From Anas platyrhynchos (lineage: Eukaryota; Chordata; Aves; Anseriformes; Anatidae), in the NCBI RefSeq assembly GCF_047663525.1, contig NC_092601.1, forward strand, positions 14,593,501-14,657,500: a stretch of DNA of 64,000 nt, given 5' to 3'. Below the pieces are notes generated by a model that made no database searches, was not told the DNA's origin, and saw only the letters and a list, made by a program, of their open reading frames with translations. Below, piece after piece: positions 62,601-64,000 of the stretch. A program made the translations under genes and the position numbers. How positions within the stretch are numbered: position 1 is the stretch's first letter; the number at the start of each line of letters is the position of its first letter.

Positions 62601-64000
62601 ACTTGGCTTGGAACATCAGCAAGAAATACATTTGCAGGGAGCGTGGAACCCACAAGCACAAAGGAAATAAAAGGAGGAAATCAGATGGCTGAATTAGTAA
62701 CTCATTAGAGGCCAGTAGGGACCGCGGTAATACAAACCACATTACATTGTCAATTTGTATTGTGCATTTGGAACAACAAGGATCGTGTTGGTCTGAAATT
62801 AAGAACAACCTGGAGGGGGCAAATAAGCTACCAGTGCACCACATAGTTGAGAGAGAGAGAATGTGTACTTGACATTAATCAATACTCGTACGCGTCTTCT
62901 AATTGAGTCAACCCGGCTTTCCTCCGGGACGCCACAGTGCCAACTGAACTCCTCTTCCTGCCTGATGGATTTGATTGCACTGCAGCTGTAAGTACAGAGA
63001 GCACCAGGAATGGCTTTGGCTTCTCCTCGGTGCCTCAGCACCAGCCTGGCTTGGTCCAGAGCATCAAAAACTGGGCAGGACGTGGGCACTGATCCTGTCT
63101 TGGCTGGGATGGTCCGAGGGCACAGCCCCAGCATCCAGCTCCTTCACCAGCATGCAGATATCCTGAAGAATCAAATGACCAATTCTGGTGGCTTTCTCAA
63201 CAATTTGCCCCTTGTCCAGTCTCCTAAAATAGCCTTTTAAAAATACCTTAGCGCCAGAGGCACCGGGGGGGGTGGTTGATGAGAGTGACCCAGTGCCTGG
63301 GGGTCCGCAGCTGTAGGAGGTCCGTGCTGTGCCTTTTCAGTCTGATGTCTGTGCTTGTGTGAATGAGTTTGCAACAGTTGTTGGATTCATGACTGGGAAA
63401 AAACGTTGTGAGGACTGGGGGCTTTCATCCAGCACATGTCCAAGGCAGACCACGGGCACCCTCAGGTCACTTCTCCGGATCTTGGCATTTCCTAACTCGT
63501 ATTTCTTCCTCTGTCCTTCTGTGATGGCTGGAGGCACATCCCGATCGGGATGAAAGGCTTTCCTTTTCTCCCTTCAGATTGCTACTTGTGTTGTCGACTC
63601 AAGCCCCTCACTTAGTTGGTACTGGGGGATGAGCCAAAACCCCGGCCTATTCATATTTCACATCATGTGCACATTAATTGGCACTTTACATCGTAGAGAC
63701 TTCCTAAGGAAGCACTGATTTAGTCTCTTAACAACCTTATTACAAACCCATTTTTCCCCTTTCCTTTTCCCTTTTTGTCATAGATATGATTCTTTTTTTT
63801 ATTCCTTTTTTTTTTCTTTTTTCCCATTTTTTCCAGGACATGAACCCATTGCCTGAATTTTCTCAAATCTCTGCTCTGGGACACGGTGAAATCTTATCTC
63901 TGAGGCAGAGCAGGAAAAGAAAAGTAGTACATGGGGGGAACTGTGACTCATGCAGAAATTGAAATGATGAAGCAGAAGCTGCTATTATGAAGACCCAGAG

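Larger units (their letters stand above)
50831..64000. other. AT-rich intergenic region; no gene supported
   Basis: In 13 kb I find no exon chain, no conserved protein sequence and no RNA gene. Open frames are 60-235 codons and look like chance; the longest (50421-51122) overlaps the PSMG3 island. The region holds an old L3/MIR3-like relic (52655-52890), ATTT and CA microsatellites, and T-rich tracts near 54.3, 54.5, 56.5 and 59.0 kb. In human the next gene beyond PSMG3 is ELFN1; no ELFN1 coding sequence is seen before the window ends. Confidence 0.6.

Overview
This is a vertebrate nuclear DNA window, most likely from a bird. Introns are short, three promoters are CpG-rich and G/C-rich minisatellites are present. 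I recognised no mammalian-type SINE or L1 copies. The gene order INTS1 - MAFK - TMEM184A - PSMG3 is the conserved block found at human 7p22.3. Gene models were built by hand from splice sites, reading phase and remembered protein families; no search was run.

Layout. Positions 336-9392 (minus) hold the first 18 coding exons of INTS1, the scaffold subunit of the Integrator complex; the rest of the gene lies beyond position 1. A G-rich minisatellite (9530-9970) separates its promoter from the 3' end of the next gene. Positions 10296-18769 (minus) hold a complete 19-exon glycoside hydrolase family 31 gene. Its 935-residue product resembles lysosomal acid alpha-glucosidase (GAA) but starts with an acidic tail and a signal anchor, so it is predicted to be membrane-bound. 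To my knowledge mammals have no such gene between INTS1 and MAFK.

Positions 21245-22060 are a nested minisatellite just upstream of the MAFK CpG-island promoter. MAFK (plus) has a non-coding first exon ending at 22575, a start codon at 29896, a stop at 31265 and a long 3' UTR to about 35,585. Intron 1 holds two further GC-rich islands that could be alternative promoters. TMEM184A (minus, 39367-43088) has eight coding exons for a 422-residue multipass membrane protein. PSMG3 (minus, 47979-50032) encodes a 122-residue proteasome assembly chaperone and has its own CpG-island promoter at 50480-50830.

The last 13 kb (50830-64000) is AT-rich intergenic DNA with no gene I can support. It holds an old L3/MIR3-like repeat relic and several simple repeats. 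The genes do not form a pathway: they are a conserved block of housekeeping genes (INTS1, PSMG3), a stress and differentiation regulator (MAFK) and two membrane proteins. The most notable items are the intact membrane-anchored GAA-like enzyme, the nested minisatellite at the MAFK promoter, Maf/NF-E2-type sites in and around MAFK, a possible exon-15 duplication relic in INTS1, and a small cysteine-rich ORF between 13-base direct repeats near 46.3 kb.
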